Shown here piece by piece: positions 22,978 through 32,219 of a stretch of DNA of 42,011 bases. This DNA is from Alphaproteobacteria bacterium UBA6178 (GTDB taxonomy: Bacteria > Pseudomonadota > Alphaproteobacteria > Rickettsiales > UBA3002). The first letter of the stretch is position 1. Every line of letters begins with the position of its first letter. The DNA lies in the NCBI GenBank assembly GCA_002422205.1, contig DITS01000027.1:828-42838 (forward strand). Direction: 5' to 3'. The translations under genes were made by a program, and so were the position numbers. A model generated the notes under the pieces. That model had not been told where the DNA came from. It worked only from the letters and a program-made list of their open reading frames with translations, and did no database searches.

Positions 22978-24480
22978 CTATTCGGTGCGGTTTTCATGCT
23001 CTTTCGTAATAAATTCAGGATCACCCGGGCGTGGGAACATTTCACGTCCCAAGCGGCTTTTACGACGGCCATAGGTAAAGTAAATCACCAGCCCCGCAAG
23101 GAAGAACCATTTCAGATGCAAAAAGGTCTCCATCGGCATTGAGCAAATCAGATAGCCATTCGCAAGCACGCCCGCAATCGGCAGCCACGGCATAAACGGT
23201 GTGCGGAAAGGCCGGTGCAGCTCAGGCTCCGAATACCGCAAATACAGCACGCTGATACACACAATCATAAAGGCCGACAACGTGCCAATACTCACCAGAT
23301 CACCCAACACATTAATCGGCGTCAGCCCTGCCGCCACCGACACCACCGCACCAATCAACATGGTGTTCAGATGCGGCGTGTGGAATTTGCTGTGCACCTT
23401 GCAGAAAAACTGCGGCAACAGCCCGTCACGCGACATGGTATAAAACACCCGTGTCTGGCCATATACCAGCACCAGCATCACCGACGACAGACCTAAAATC
23501 GCACCCACTTTAATGATAAAGGAGAACCAGCCCAGCCCGATTGCATCAACCGCCACCGCCATCGGATCCGGCACATTGAGCGAAGGATAAGGCACAATAC
23601 CCGTCAGCACCAACGCCACCATGATATAAAGCAGCGTACACACAATCAGCGATCCCAATATCCCAAACGGCATATCCTTTTGCGGGTTTCGGGCTTCGGC
23701 TGCTGCGGTCGATACCGCCTCAAACCCTACATACGCAAAGAAAATAATGCTTGCCGCGCGGAAAACCCCGCTCCAGCCATATTCTCCCGTCACACCGGTA
23801 TTTTCAGGAATAAACGGATCCCAGTTGACCACATCAATATAAAAGGCGCCAATCGCCACAAAGGCAATAATCACCGACGTTTTCAGGATCACAATGATGT
23901 TATTCACCTTAGCCGACTCGCTGATACCAATCACCAGCAGGGCGGTCACTGCTAAAATCCCCAAAAACGCGGGCAGGTTAAAGACGCCCGTCACCGTGGT
24001 GCCATTGGCCAGCGTCACCACATGCCCCATCGGCTGGGTCAGCTCCGGCGGAATCATCACGCCAAACCCGCTCAAAAAGCTCACCACATAGCCCGACCAG
24101 CCCACCGCCACCGTGGCCGATGCCAGCCCGTACTCGAGCACCAAAAGCCAGCCCATAATCCACGCAAAAATCTCGCCCAGCGTGGCATAAGCATAAGTAT
24201 AGGCCGAGCCGGACACGGGCAACACGCTCGCCATCTCAGCATAACAAAGCCCTGCCAGTGCGCAGGCAACCCCTGCCAGCATGAATGAAAACACAATCGC
24301 CGGCCCCGCATGGTTGGCTGCGGCCGTTCCGGTCATCACAAAAATACCCGCGCCGATGATGCAACCAATGCCAAGGCTGAGCAAATTCCATTTGCCCAAC
24401 GTGCGCTTGAGCGTACTTGTTGATGATTCGGCTTGAATGCGTGCGACGGATTTTTTGATCAACAAGCGCTGTAAGCTCAT
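22978..24480 (-). CDS. APC-family amino-acid permease (cationic amino-acid transporter type)
   Basis: A 500-residue inner-membrane protein with about 12 hydrophobic spans. The N-terminal LLSLGIGCIIGAGIFVMTGT is the substrate-binding first helix of APC transporters, and FFAYVGFEAVSTAAAEARNP is the conserved helix 6 motif of the CAT/YfnA branch. The long basic N-terminal tail and the C-terminal YFTYGRRKSRLG region are cytoplasmic. It probably imports amino acids by proton symport; the substrate cannot be read from the sequence. It is divergent from the AGCS symporter gene. Confidence 0.92.
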   Translation of the reverse strand: MSLQRLLIKKSVARIQAESSTSTLKRTLGKWNLLSLGIGCIIGAGIFVMTGTAAANHAGPAIVFSFMLAGVACALAGLCYAEMASVLPVSGSAYTYAYATLGEIFAWIMGWLLVLEYGLASATVAVGWSGYVVSFLSGFGVMIPPELTQPMGHVVTLANGTTVTGVFNLPAFLGILAVTALLVIGISESAKVNNIIVILKTSVIIAFVAIGAFYIDVVNWDPFIPENTGVTGEYGWSGVFRAASIIFFAYVGFEAVSTAAAEARNPQKDMPFGILGSLIVCTLLYIMVALVLTGIVPYPSLNVPDPMAVAVDAIGLGWFSFIIKVGAILGLSSVMLVLVYGQTRVFYTMSRDGLLPQFFCKVHSKFHTPHLNTMLIGAVVSVAAGLTPINVLGDLVSIGTLSAFMIVCISVLYLRYSEPELHRPFRTPFMPWLPIAGVLANGYLICSMPMETFLHLKWFFLAGLVIYFTYGRRKSRLGREMFPRPGDPEFITKEHENRTE

Positions 24481-24653
24481 GCGGTATCTCCTCGATGCTA
24501 GGTCATATTTTTGGCTCTATTGCAGCTCTGTGGCAGCATTGACTGGATTTGGCTTATCAGGGGTTATCCTCACTGGCAAGAAAAAAGGTTGCATTGCCAA
24601 GATGATCGCGCCTAGGTTTCATGCAACGCTAAAGCAGAAAAGGAGCCGCTGAA

Positions 24654-26087
24654 ATGCCATCCGCCGCTACGGAGCTTACCGCCCTCGACCGCCTCTTTGC
24701 CCAATGCGTCTCGGCGCTCGAGTCCGTTTTGTTTTATCCCATCCCCCTGCCCGATAGCGAACAGGGTATCCCCTTTCTGGTCTTATGGCTGCTCATCGGT
24801 GGCATCTTTTTCACGCTGCGTTTAGGCTTTGCCAATATCCGCCTGATGGGCCACGGCCTGCGCGTCATCGCAGGCAAATATAAACATGAAGAAGGCGAAG
24901 GCGAAATTTCGTCTTTTCAAGCCGTTGCGACCGTGGTGTCGGGCACCGTCGGCGTCGGCGGCAATATTGCGGGCGTCGCCATTGCCGTATCGCTCGGCGG
25001 ACCCGGCGCAGTAGTGTGGATCATGCTGGCCGGCATTCTCTGCACCGCCAATAAATTCGCCGAGGTCATCGTCGGTCATCGCTACCGCCACAAAGACCAT
25101 CACGGCAAATTCAATGGCGGCGCATGGTATTACCTTACCGACGGCCTGCGCGAGGCGGGCTATGGCAATCTGGGCAAGCCCCTCGCGGTGTTTTTCGCTA
25201 TTTGCTGTGTCGCCGGTGCGCTGGGTGGCGGCAATATGTTTCAATCCAATCAGGCGGTTGCCATCGTCGCTGACACCTATCCCGCCTATGCACAATATAG
25301 CTGGATCATCGCCTTGCTCATGGCCATTTTAATCGGCGTGGTCTTAATCGGCGGCATCAGACGCATCGCCCGCGTCACCGAAATCATGGTGCCCGCTATG
25401 GCATTAACCTACGTTGCAGGCGCAATGGTGGTGCTCTTCTACCATATTCAGGATATCCCCGCCGCATTTGCCACCATGTTCCACGAGGCCTTCACCCTTG
25501 ACGCTGCCGGTGGCGGCATGATCGGCGCACTCATTATGGGCCTACGCCGCGCTTTCTTCTCCAACGAGGCGGGGGTCGGCTCCGCCCCCATCGCCCACGC
25601 CGCCAGCCGCAACATCCATCCGGTGCGCGAAGGGGCCGTCGCACTCATCGAGCCTATCATCGACAGCGTCATCATCTGCACCCTCACCGGCCTCGTCATC
25701 ATCATCACCGGCGCTTATCTGAATGTCGATGGCATCAGCGGTGTCGCGCTCACCAATCAGGCCTTTGCTTCCGTCATCAGCTGGTTCCCGCATATACTCA
25801 CCGTCGTGGTGCTGCTTTTCGCCTTCTCCACCGCTCTCACATGGAGCTACTACGCCGAGCGCGCATGGAACTACCTCACCGGCGAACGCTACGTCAAAGT
25901 CTATTATCTGCTATTTTGCACGCTCACCCTAGTCGGCGGCTTCACCCAACTCGGCCCGCTGGTCACCCTATCCGACCTAATGCTACTATCCATGGCCATC
26001 CCGAATTTAATTGGCCTCTACCTGATGAGCGGCATGATCTCCCGCCAAGTCAAAGACTACCGCACCTCCCTAAAACCTAAAACCTAG
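24654..26087 (+). CDS. Sodium:alanine/glycine symporter, AGCS family
   Basis: A 477-residue membrane protein with about 11 spans. Hallmarks are SSFQAVATVVSGTVGVGGNIAGVAIAVSLGGPGA-type sequence (only partly quoted: SGTVGVGGNIAGVA), FNGGAWYYLTDGL, and RRAFFSNEAGVGSAPIAHAA, the AGCS signature. It co-transports alanine or glycine with Na+. AGGAG lies 8 nt before ATG 24654. It is monocistronic, ending 3 nt before the convergent DUF6898 stop. The family is certain; the substrate is inferred from it. Confidence 0.94.
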   Translation: MPSAATELTALDRLFAQCVSALESVLFYPIPLPDSEQGIPFLVLWLLIGGIFFTLRLGFANIRLMGHGLRVIAGKYKHEEGEGEISSFQAVATVVSGTVGVGGNIAGVAIAVSLGGPGAVVWIMLAGILCTANKFAEVIVGHRYRHKDHHGKFNGGAWYYLTDGLREAGYGNLGKPLAVFFAICCVAGALGGGNMFQSNQAVAIVADTYPAYAQYSWIIALLMAILIGVVLIGGIRRIARVTEIMVPAMALTYVAGAMVVLFYHIQDIPAAFATMFHEAFTLDAAGGGMIGALIMGLRRAFFSNEAGVGSAPIAHAASRNIHPVREGAVALIEPIIDSVIICTLTGLVIIITGAYLNVDGISGVALTNQAFASVISWFPHILTVVVLLFAFSTALTWSYYAERAWNYLTGERYVKVYYLLFCTLTLVGGFTQLGPLVTLSDLMLLSMAIPNLIGLYLMSGMISRQVKDYRTSLKPKT

Positions 26088-26089
26088 CC

Positions 26090-26272
26090 CTACTTCTTCT
26101 TCCGCAACACATATTCCAGCTTTTGAATCGCAATCTTGGCGAGCTGTTCCTGACTAGCCTTGGCGTCTCCCACAATGCTCGCCTCGGTACCCGTGCGCGT
26201 GTCAATCGCGCTTACTTTCACATAGGCGCCTTGTCTCACCTGCTCAATAATATAACCATGCCCGTCACGCAT
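26090..26272 (-). CDS. DUF6898 family small protein
   Basis: A 60-residue alphaproteobacterial protein of unknown role. GAYVKVSAIDTRTGTEASIV, followed by GDA and QKLEYVLRKKK, is the family pattern. ATG 26272 is favoured by GAGG 6 nt upstream; ATG 26278 is an alternative. It overlaps the end of the CNNM/CorC gene by 8 bp, as the last gene of the aroK-aroB-CNNM-DUF6898 run, an arrangement I have seen repeatedly in alphaproteobacteria. Confidence 0.8.
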   Translation of the reverse strand: MRDGHGYIIEQVRQGAYVKVSAIDTRTGTEASIVGDAKASQEQLAKIAIQKLEYVLRKKK

Positions 26273-27551
26273 CCGCATCCTCTTCCAACAAGGGCTCAAT
26301 AATCAGCTGGGTAATCTGGTTGCCCTCGCGCTGGGCAATCGTGAAACGGATATTATAAAATTCAAAAACCGCGCCTTCTTCAGGAATCATCTCCGCCTCA
26401 TGCAGAATCAATCCGGCAATGGTGGTGGCATGCTCATCCGGCAGGCTCCAGTCTAAATGACGATTCAAATCGCGTATCGTCACCGTACCATCCACGCGAT
26501 AAGCATTATCGCCATAAGGCATAATGTCATCAATCTCCAACGCATCATGCTCATCATCAATATCACCAACAATTTCCTCGATAATATCTTCGAGCGTTAC
26601 AATCCCTAAAAACGCGCCATATTCATCCACCACACAGGCAAAATGCTTGCGGCGATGACGAAAGGCAAATAGCTGGTCATCCAGCGTGGTGCTCTCCGGT
26701 ACAAACCACGGCTTGCCCGCAATCCGGCGAATCATCTCGCGGGTAATGCCCGTTTTGCGGCTCATCACCAGCTTGAGCACATCCTTCACATGCAGAATAC
26801 CAATAATATTATCGGGACTATCTTTATACAGCGGAATGCGGCTATGCACCGAGTTGATCGCCTGATCAATAATCGCATCCGGCTCCAGCGCCATATCAAT
26901 CGCATCCACATGTTTGCGATGCACCATCACCTCACCCACTTCACGCTCGCCCAAATCAAGAATGCTGCCCAACATGTCGCGGTCTTCTTTTTCCATCTCG
27001 CCTTCGCTATGATGCAGCTCGATCGTGCCACGAATCACATCCGCCGCCGACACCAGAGATGACTTGGTATGATCCAGCCCCACCACCCGCAATACACCGC
27101 GAATTAGTAATTGCACCACCATCGTAATCGGCATTAAAATCTTCACCACAATCGACAGCGCATACGACACGCTCAGCGCCACCTTTTCCGAATGATGAAT
27201 CGCAATGGTCTTGGGCAATACTTCTGAGAAAATCAGTACGGTGATCGTCATCACTATCGTCGCATAAAGCGGGCCCATCTCCACACCAAACCAGCGGATG
27301 GCCAGCGTCGTCGCCAGTGCCGCAGCGGCAATATTGACCATGTTATTACCCAGCAGAATCGCGCCGATCAAACGGTCTTTCATATTATGCAACGCTTCCA
27401 CGCGGATGGCTCGCTTATTACCTTCTTTAATCAGCTGAAAAATCCGCGCGCGTGACACCGCCGTCAGCGCCGTTTCCGAACCCGAAAAGAACGCCGAAAA
27501 CATCAGCAGCACCACAATAATCAGCCCCTCAATAATCCAGCCGCCTTCCAT
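26265..27551 (-). CDS. CNNM/CorC-HlyC family transporter
   Basis: A 428-residue inner-membrane protein. The DUF21 (CNNM) domain with three to four spans occupies residues 1-150 (FSAFFSGSETALTAVSRARI near the start); a CBS pair spans about 200-330 (SRIPLYKDSPDNIIGILHVKD; FACVVDEYGAFLGIVTLEDI); a CorC_HlyC domain ends the protein. Family members are linked to Mg2+ or Co2+ efflux. The ATG shares one base with the aroB stop, so the genes are coupled. Confidence 0.93.
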   Translation of the reverse strand: MEGGWIIEGLIIVVLLMFSAFFSGSETALTAVSRARIFQLIKEGNKRAIRVEALHNMKDRLIGAILLGNNMVNIAAAALATTLAIRWFGVEMGPLYATIVMTITVLIFSEVLPKTIAIHHSEKVALSVSYALSIVVKILMPITMVVQLLIRGVLRVVGLDHTKSSLVSAADVIRGTIELHHSEGEMEKEDRDMLGSILDLGEREVGEVMVHRKHVDAIDMALEPDAIIDQAINSVHSRIPLYKDSPDNIIGILHVKDVLKLVMSRKTGITREMIRRIAGKPWFVPESTTLDDQLFAFRHRRKHFACVVDEYGAFLGIVTLEDIIEEIVGDIDDEHDALEIDDIMPYGDNAYRVDGTVTIRDLNRHLDWSLPDEHATTIAGLILHEAEMIPEEGAVFEFYNIRFTIAQREGNQITQLIIEPLLEEDADA

Positions 27552-28663
27552 TATGCAATACTCTCCTCTATCACTGCACGCGCCAGCGCCACATCAACAT
27601 TTTTACTCACCACCGCCTGCCCGATGCCACGCAGCGTAATAAAAGTTAGCGCGCCGCTTTCCGTTTTTTTATCGGCATATAAATGTTTGCACAGTGCCAC
27701 CGCATCCCACGACGCACGTACATCCCTCGGGCTCACAGGCAAACCGCTGTGCCCCAGCAAGGCTTCCACCCGCTGCGTCACATCGGCGCTAAGCTGCCCC
27801 ATTTTTTCCGATAAACGACACGCCATCATCATCCCGATTGCCACCGCCTCACCATGCACCAGCTCGCCGCCATAACCGCATTCGGCTTCCAGCGCATGGC
27901 CGAAGGTATGACCCAAATTCAACAATGCCCGCACGCCGCCTTCACGCTCATCCGCCGCCACAATCCGCGCTTTCGAAGCGCAACTCGTGTAAATTGCCTT
28001 TGCCATCGCTGGCTCACTGCCACCAAGCACCTGATCGCCCTCCGCTTCAAGCCAGTTAAAAAACGGCGCATCATCAATCAGCCCGTATTTCACCACTTCA
28101 GCATACCCCGCGCGCAGCTCTCGCGCAGGCAGTGTACGCAGCGTATCCGTATCGATCAGCACCAGCTGGGGCTGATAAAAACTCCCCACCAGATTTTTGC
28201 CCGCCTGCGTGTTAATACCCGTCTTGCCCCCCACCGAGCTATCCACCTGCGCCAGCAGCGACGTAGGTACCTGAATAAACGGCACACCACGTAACAACAC
28301 ACTGGCAGCAAACCCACATAAATCCCCTACCACACCCCCACCCAATGCAATCAGTGTGGTTTTGCGATCCGGCTGCAGGGTCAGCAACGCATCCATCAGC
28401 CATTCAAAACGCGCAAAGCTTTTACTCGCCTCACCCGCTGGCACAATAATAGGCTGCGAGGCAATAGAAGCCTTATTCAAACCCGCCTGCAGCGGTGCCA
28501 TATAATGCGCCGCCACCTGCTCGTCGCTGATAATCATCACCTTGGGGCTTGGCAGCAACGGTGCTATATAATCCGCCGCGCGTCCCAGCAGCGCATCGCC
28601 AATCACAATGTCATAGGACCGCTCACCTAGCGCTACCGTTAAATGTTCTGGCTCATGTGCCAT
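27551..28663 (-). CDS. aroB: 3-dehydroquinate synthase
   Basis: Catalyses step 2 of the shikimate pathway (DAHP to 3-dehydroquinate), NAD+- and Zn-dependent, in the cytoplasm. The NAD-binding block LIALGGGVVGDLCGFAAS, the substrate loop QVDSSVGGKTGIN, and the zinc ligands in GYAEVVKYG (Glu), LGHTFGHALE and ELVHGEAVAIG (His) are all present. The length, 370 residues, is normal. It overlaps the aroK 3' end by 11 bp and touches the CNNM gene, so aroK-aroB-CNNM-DUF6898 is one operon. Confidence 0.98.
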   Translation of the reverse strand: MAHEPEHLTVALGERSYDIVIGDALLGRAADYIAPLLPSPKVMIISDEQVAAHYMAPLQAGLNKASIASQPIIVPAGEASKSFARFEWLMDALLTLQPDRKTTLIALGGGVVGDLCGFAASVLLRGVPFIQVPTSLLAQVDSSVGGKTGINTQAGKNLVGSFYQPQLVLIDTDTLRTLPARELRAGYAEVVKYGLIDDAPFFNWLEAEGDQVLGGSEPAMAKAIYTSCASKARIVAADEREGGVRALLNLGHTFGHALEAECGYGGELVHGEAVAIGMMMACRLSEKMGQLSADVTQRVEALLGHSGLPVSPRDVRASWDAVALCKHLYADKKTESGALTFITLRGIGQAVVSKNVDVALARAVIEESIA

Positions 28664-29231
28664 CGCGATGTGCCTTTATATGCGCTTTAATGGCGTCGAT
28701 CACTTGCAGTACCACCGCCTCATGCGGACCATGCCCGCTATCTACCACCAAATCAGCCTTGGCGTAAATAGGATAGCGTTCATCCATCAGCTTTTGCAAA
28801 ATCGCACGCTTGTCGCCGGTTTCCAACAAAGGCCGGTGGTTGCGCTTGCCCACCCTGTCCAGCAACACCTCAATATCAGCGCGCAACCACACGGTCAGCG
28901 CACGTTGTGCAATATCCCTGCGTACCTTGGCCTGCATCCATGCGCCGCCACCGGTTGCCAGCACCAGTTGGTTATTTTCCAATAGCCTGTGAATCACGCG
29001 CTGCTCCAGATCACGGAAAATATCTTCCCCGTGAATCGCAAAAATATCAGAGATACTACAGCCCGCCGCATGCTCAATTTCATGGTCCGAATCAATGAAT
29101 TGGCGGCCAATCACCGTAGCCAGCCTGCGCCCCACCGTCGATTTACCGGCCCCCATCAGCCCGACCAGCACAATCGGCTGTTTTAATCCTCGTATCTTCT
29201 GGCCTTTTTTCGAAGATTCCTTCTCAGCCAT
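28653..29231 (-). CDS. aroK: Shikimate kinase
   Basis: Phosphorylates shikimate with ATP, step 5 of the shikimate pathway. The Walker A motif GLMGAGKST is at residues 24-32; the shikimate-binding DSDHEIE (D47, D49), LATGGGAW and the RHDRPL-type lid NHRPLL are present. The length is 192 residues with a short basic N-terminal extension. It is first in the aro operon and divergent, with a 39-bp gap, from the small membrane protein gene. Confidence 0.97.
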   Translation of the reverse strand: MAEKESSKKGQKIRGLKQPIVLVGLMGAGKSTVGRRLATVIGRQFIDSDHEIEHAAGCSISDIFAIHGEDIFRDLEQRVIHRLLENNQLVLATGGGAWMQAKVRRDIAQRALTVWLRADIEVLLDRVGKRNHRPLLETGDKRAILQKLMDERYPIYAKADLVVDSGHGPHEAVVLQVIDAIKAHIKAHRDGT

Positions 29232-29270
29232 ACCCTCACCATTGCATTTGGTTTCAACTCAGGGTACATA

Positions 29271-29474
29271 ATGACAATCAACCACGAAAACACCAGTAAA
29301 AATATGGCCCGTTCACCTTATCAATCCCGACGCTTCAAATTCATTCCGCTGCTGGCAGTGCTGGCATTGATTGGCGGTTATGTCATCTATCTCGGATTTG
29401 CGGATATTCCCGCCCCGTCCCAGCGCATAGAGCAGGAGATACCGCGTGAAAAACTACAACAAGGTAGCAACTAG
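29271..29474 (+). CDS. Small single-span membrane protein
   Basis: A 67-residue protein: a polar N-terminus, a basic patch (QSRRFKF), one membrane span (IPLLAVLALIGGYVIYLGF) and a short periplasmic tail with PAPSQRIEQEIPREKL. The 29-bp overlap with the next gene and the shared strand suggest a co-translated pair. Family unknown; an envelope role is inferred from the topology. The start could also be the ATG 11 codons downstream. Confidence 0.65.
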   Translation: MTINHENTSKNMARSPYQSRRFKFIPLLAVLALIGGYVIYLGFADIPAPSQRIEQEIPREKLQQGSN

Positions 29475-31218
29475 CGCGCTATGCCTTTGGCTGTTGGGCA
29501 GCACTGCCTTGGCTGCTCCGCAAGATGTGCTGCAAAGCCCCGACGAGCCCATGGGCCAGTTGGAGCCCGATCAGATTTTAGCACCACCCCCGCCCAAACC
29601 GGCACCCGTCACGCCACCCGCTCCCCCACCCGAAGATATCACCATCGATAACGCCAGCGGTATTTCGATTGCCGAAGCCCGCGCCTCGACCGATAGTCTG
29701 GGCATTGCCTCCATCAAAGGTCTCGATCGCCGCCTGTGGGAATATCTGGCGCTTGATGAAGCCCTCACCCTCTTCACCAGCATCCCCGATGATTTGCAGC
29801 CAGGCGTCATCCGCAACACGCTAATCCACATGTTGCTGATGCAAGCCAACGCGCCGCGCCACAGCAAAGGCGAATGGCTCTACACCCGCCTCGATCAGTT
29901 GCAACGCCTCGGCGATGTCACCAGCGCCTTGGCATTAATGCAGCAAGTCCCTGCCTCTTTCCGCGATCCCGCCTTTATGGAACGTATCGCAACACTGCAG
30001 CTGCAAAAAGGCGAGCTACTCGGTGCGTGCAAATCTTTGGCCGATTATATCGAATCCAACAACAATCCCCTAAGCGATCCGCTCGAGCATCTGCGCCTCT
30101 ATTGTATGGCCAAAGGCGGCGCCACCAGCGAGGTAGAGTTGGCACTCTCCATCCGCAACGAAGCCGGAACAGCAACCCCCGCATGGTTCGTCGGCCTAAT
30201 CGAAAGCCTGCAATATGACACTACAAAAATCCCGGCACCCGATACCGAATTAGCCGCGCTCGATCTCGCCTTACTGCTATCCGCCGGTGGCAAACACTGG
30301 CCTGATGATTTGGCACTCAGCGATTATTTTCATATACGCTATCTGCCCTATTACGGCCTCATAGGCCGCGCACCCGATTTTGATTTGACCACGCAAATCA
30401 CCTTGCTCGAGCGCGCCATTTTATCCGACCGCACCCTCGCCCCCATTCTGGCGCAGCGCTATCAACAACTCGCCACTTCCAAATCCGGCGATCCCGCACA
30501 ACGCACCCGCGCTTCCGGCTATAACGATATGATAACGGGCACCGCCTCCAACAAATCATTTGCCCTCATGCGCGAAGCCATCCGCCCGATCATTCAGGCG
30601 GGCCGTATCGAGCTGGCCCATGCACTACTGCGCAAACCCTTGCTGGCCCTCACCAAAAACCTGCAAGACAATCCGCCCTATCATGATTATGCACCCTACA
30701 GCTTTGCAATTTTACTTCGCGCGGGCGATGTGCAACCCGCCAGCCAATGGGTACGCATGATGGGCCTGCATCGCGACAACGAACCCAAAACCCATATCGC
30801 CTATGAACTCACCCGCTTCATCGAATCGAAAGCCGAAGTCAAAAGCGAAGAAGCCAATACCTTGCCACCCTACACCATCCCCGACAAAACCGATGAGAAT
30901 GATCTCAAAATGCTACGCCGCTATTATCGGCTGATGGAATTATTCGGCTATCAGGTGCCCAGCGTCACCCAGCAAATCGCCGATGAACTATTGCAGGAAA
31001 ACACCACCGCGCAAGCCACCCCACTCATCGACAGCTACGCCACGCGCGGCAGCCTTGCAGGCATTATCCTCGCCGCCGCATCCCTGCAATCGCACCATAA
31101 TCTGAGTCAACTCGATGACGGGGTGTTAATCAGCATCATTCAGGGCCTGCAAAAAACCGGACATGACGCCATCGCCCGCCAGCTGGCGGTTGAATCCGTC
31201 CTCGCTTTTTATCAATAA
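29446..31218 (+). CDS. Exported hypothetical helical protein (590 aa)
   Basis: Starts at GTG 29446 with AGGAG 7 nt upstream. Signal peptide of about 24 residues (TSALCLWLLGSTALA-A), then a Pro-rich linker (PPPPKPAPVTPPAPPPED) and a long helical body with TPR-like pairs of helices but no clear consensus (LDQLQRLGDVTSALALMQQV and similar). It is probably periplasmic. No family is recognised. It overlaps the small membrane protein gene and lies 3 nt upstream of xerD, so all three form an operon. Confidence 0.82.
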   Translation: MKNYNKVATSALCLWLLGSTALAAPQDVLQSPDEPMGQLEPDQILAPPPPKPAPVTPPAPPPEDITIDNASGISIAEARASTDSLGIASIKGLDRRLWEYLALDEALTLFTSIPDDLQPGVIRNTLIHMLLMQANAPRHSKGEWLYTRLDQLQRLGDVTSALALMQQVPASFRDPAFMERIATLQLQKGELLGACKSLADYIESNNNPLSDPLEHLRLYCMAKGGATSEVELALSIRNEAGTATPAWFVGLIESLQYDTTKIPAPDTELAALDLALLLSAGGKHWPDDLALSDYFHIRYLPYYGLIGRAPDFDLTTQITLLERAILSDRTLAPILAQRYQQLATSKSGDPAQRTRASGYNDMITGTASNKSFALMREAIRPIIQAGRIELAHALLRKPLLALTKNLQDNPPYHDYAPYSFAILLRAGDVQPASQWVRMMGLHRDNEPKTHIAYELTRFIESKAEVKSEEANTLPPYTIPDKTDENDLKMLRRYYRLMELFGYQVPSVTQQIADELLQENTTAQATPLIDSYATRGSLAGIILAAASLQSHHNLSQLDDGVLISIIQGLQKTGHDAIARQLAVESVLAFYQ

Positions 31219-31221
31219 CGC

Positions 31222-32148
31222 ATGAGCAGGCATTTCGAAGATAGCTTTCTGGAAATGCTTGCAAGCGAGCGTGGCTCAGCCGCTAACACCGTCGAAGCGT
31301 ACCGCCGCGATTTACTACAATTTCATGCCTATCTTTCCCGCAATCGCTGGAAAATCGAATCCATCACCCGCCAGCAAATCGAGCTGTACCTTGCCTCGCT
31401 GTCGCGCGCACGCATGGCCTCTACCACTCAATCGCGTAAACTCTCCTGCCTGCGCCAATATTTCACTTTTCTCTATCAGGAAAAAATCCGTAACGACAAT
31501 CCCACCGCAACCCTGACCAACCCTAAAAAAGCCCGCCGCCTGCCCGAGGTGCTCTCGGCCAAAGACATCGCCGCCTTGCTCGCTGCCGCTCAATCCCAAG
31601 CTTCCACACCCGAAGGCGCACGCCTGCACGCGCTCATCGAAATACTCTACGCTTCCGGCTTACGCGTCAGCGAACTGGTCACACTCAAACTCTCCCATCT
31701 GCAAAAAAGCCGCAAAACTACCTCAGGCTATGATGAATTTTTGCTCATCAAAGGCAAAGGCGGCAAAGAGCGCATCGCGCCGCTGAACGCCCGCGCACTC
31801 GATGCTATCAACGCCTATTTGCCGCACCGCGCCCATTTCCTGCGCGAAGGTGAAAGCCCGCCATGGCTGTTTCCCAGCAGCAGCGCCGAAGGCCACATCA
31901 CCCGCCAGCGCTTCGGCCAGCTGCTCAAAGAACTGGCACTCGCAGCCGGTCTTAACCCCGCCAGCCTGTCACCGCACACATTGCGTCATTCCTTTGCCAC
32001 CCATCTGCTCTCCGGCGGGGCCGATTTACGCGTGATACAGGAATTGCTGGGCCATGCCGACATTTCCACCACTCAAATCTACACCCATGTCTCATCCGAC
32101 CGCCTGACCTCACTGGTCAACACCCACCATCCCCTTGCTAAAAAATAA
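31222..32148 (+). CDS. xerD: Tyrosine recombinase XerD
   Basis: A 308-residue chromosome-dimer resolvase. The SAM-like N-terminal domain carries ANTVEAYRRDLLQF. The catalytic residues are R148 (SGLRVSEL), a Lys in KGKGGKERI, H252 and R255 (HTLRHSFATH), H278 (LLGHADIS) and Y287 (TTQIYTHV). The length is typical of XerD. It works with XerC at dif. Location downstream of an envelope gene and opposite aroK is a common alphaproteobacterial arrangement. It is a host gene, distinct from the element's integrase. Confidence 0.94.
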   Translation: MSRHFEDSFLEMLASERGSAANTVEAYRRDLLQFHAYLSRNRWKIESITRQQIELYLASLSRARMASTTQSRKLSCLRQYFTFLYQEKIRNDNPTATLTNPKKARRLPEVLSAKDIAALLAAAQSQASTPEGARLHALIEILYASGLRVSELVTLKLSHLQKSRKTTSGYDEFLLIKGKGGKERIAPLNARALDAINAYLPHRAHFLREGESPPWLFPSSSAEGHITRQRFGQLLKELALAAGLNPASLSPHTLRHSFATHLLSGGADLRVIQELLGHADISTTQIYTHVSSDRLTSLVNTHHPLAKK

Positions 32149-32219
32149 TTTTTTTACATTTTTGGGCCTCCCAATTCCTTCTTGGCTTCGCCTGCCTCAA
32201 TCGGTATGCTGCGCACCCT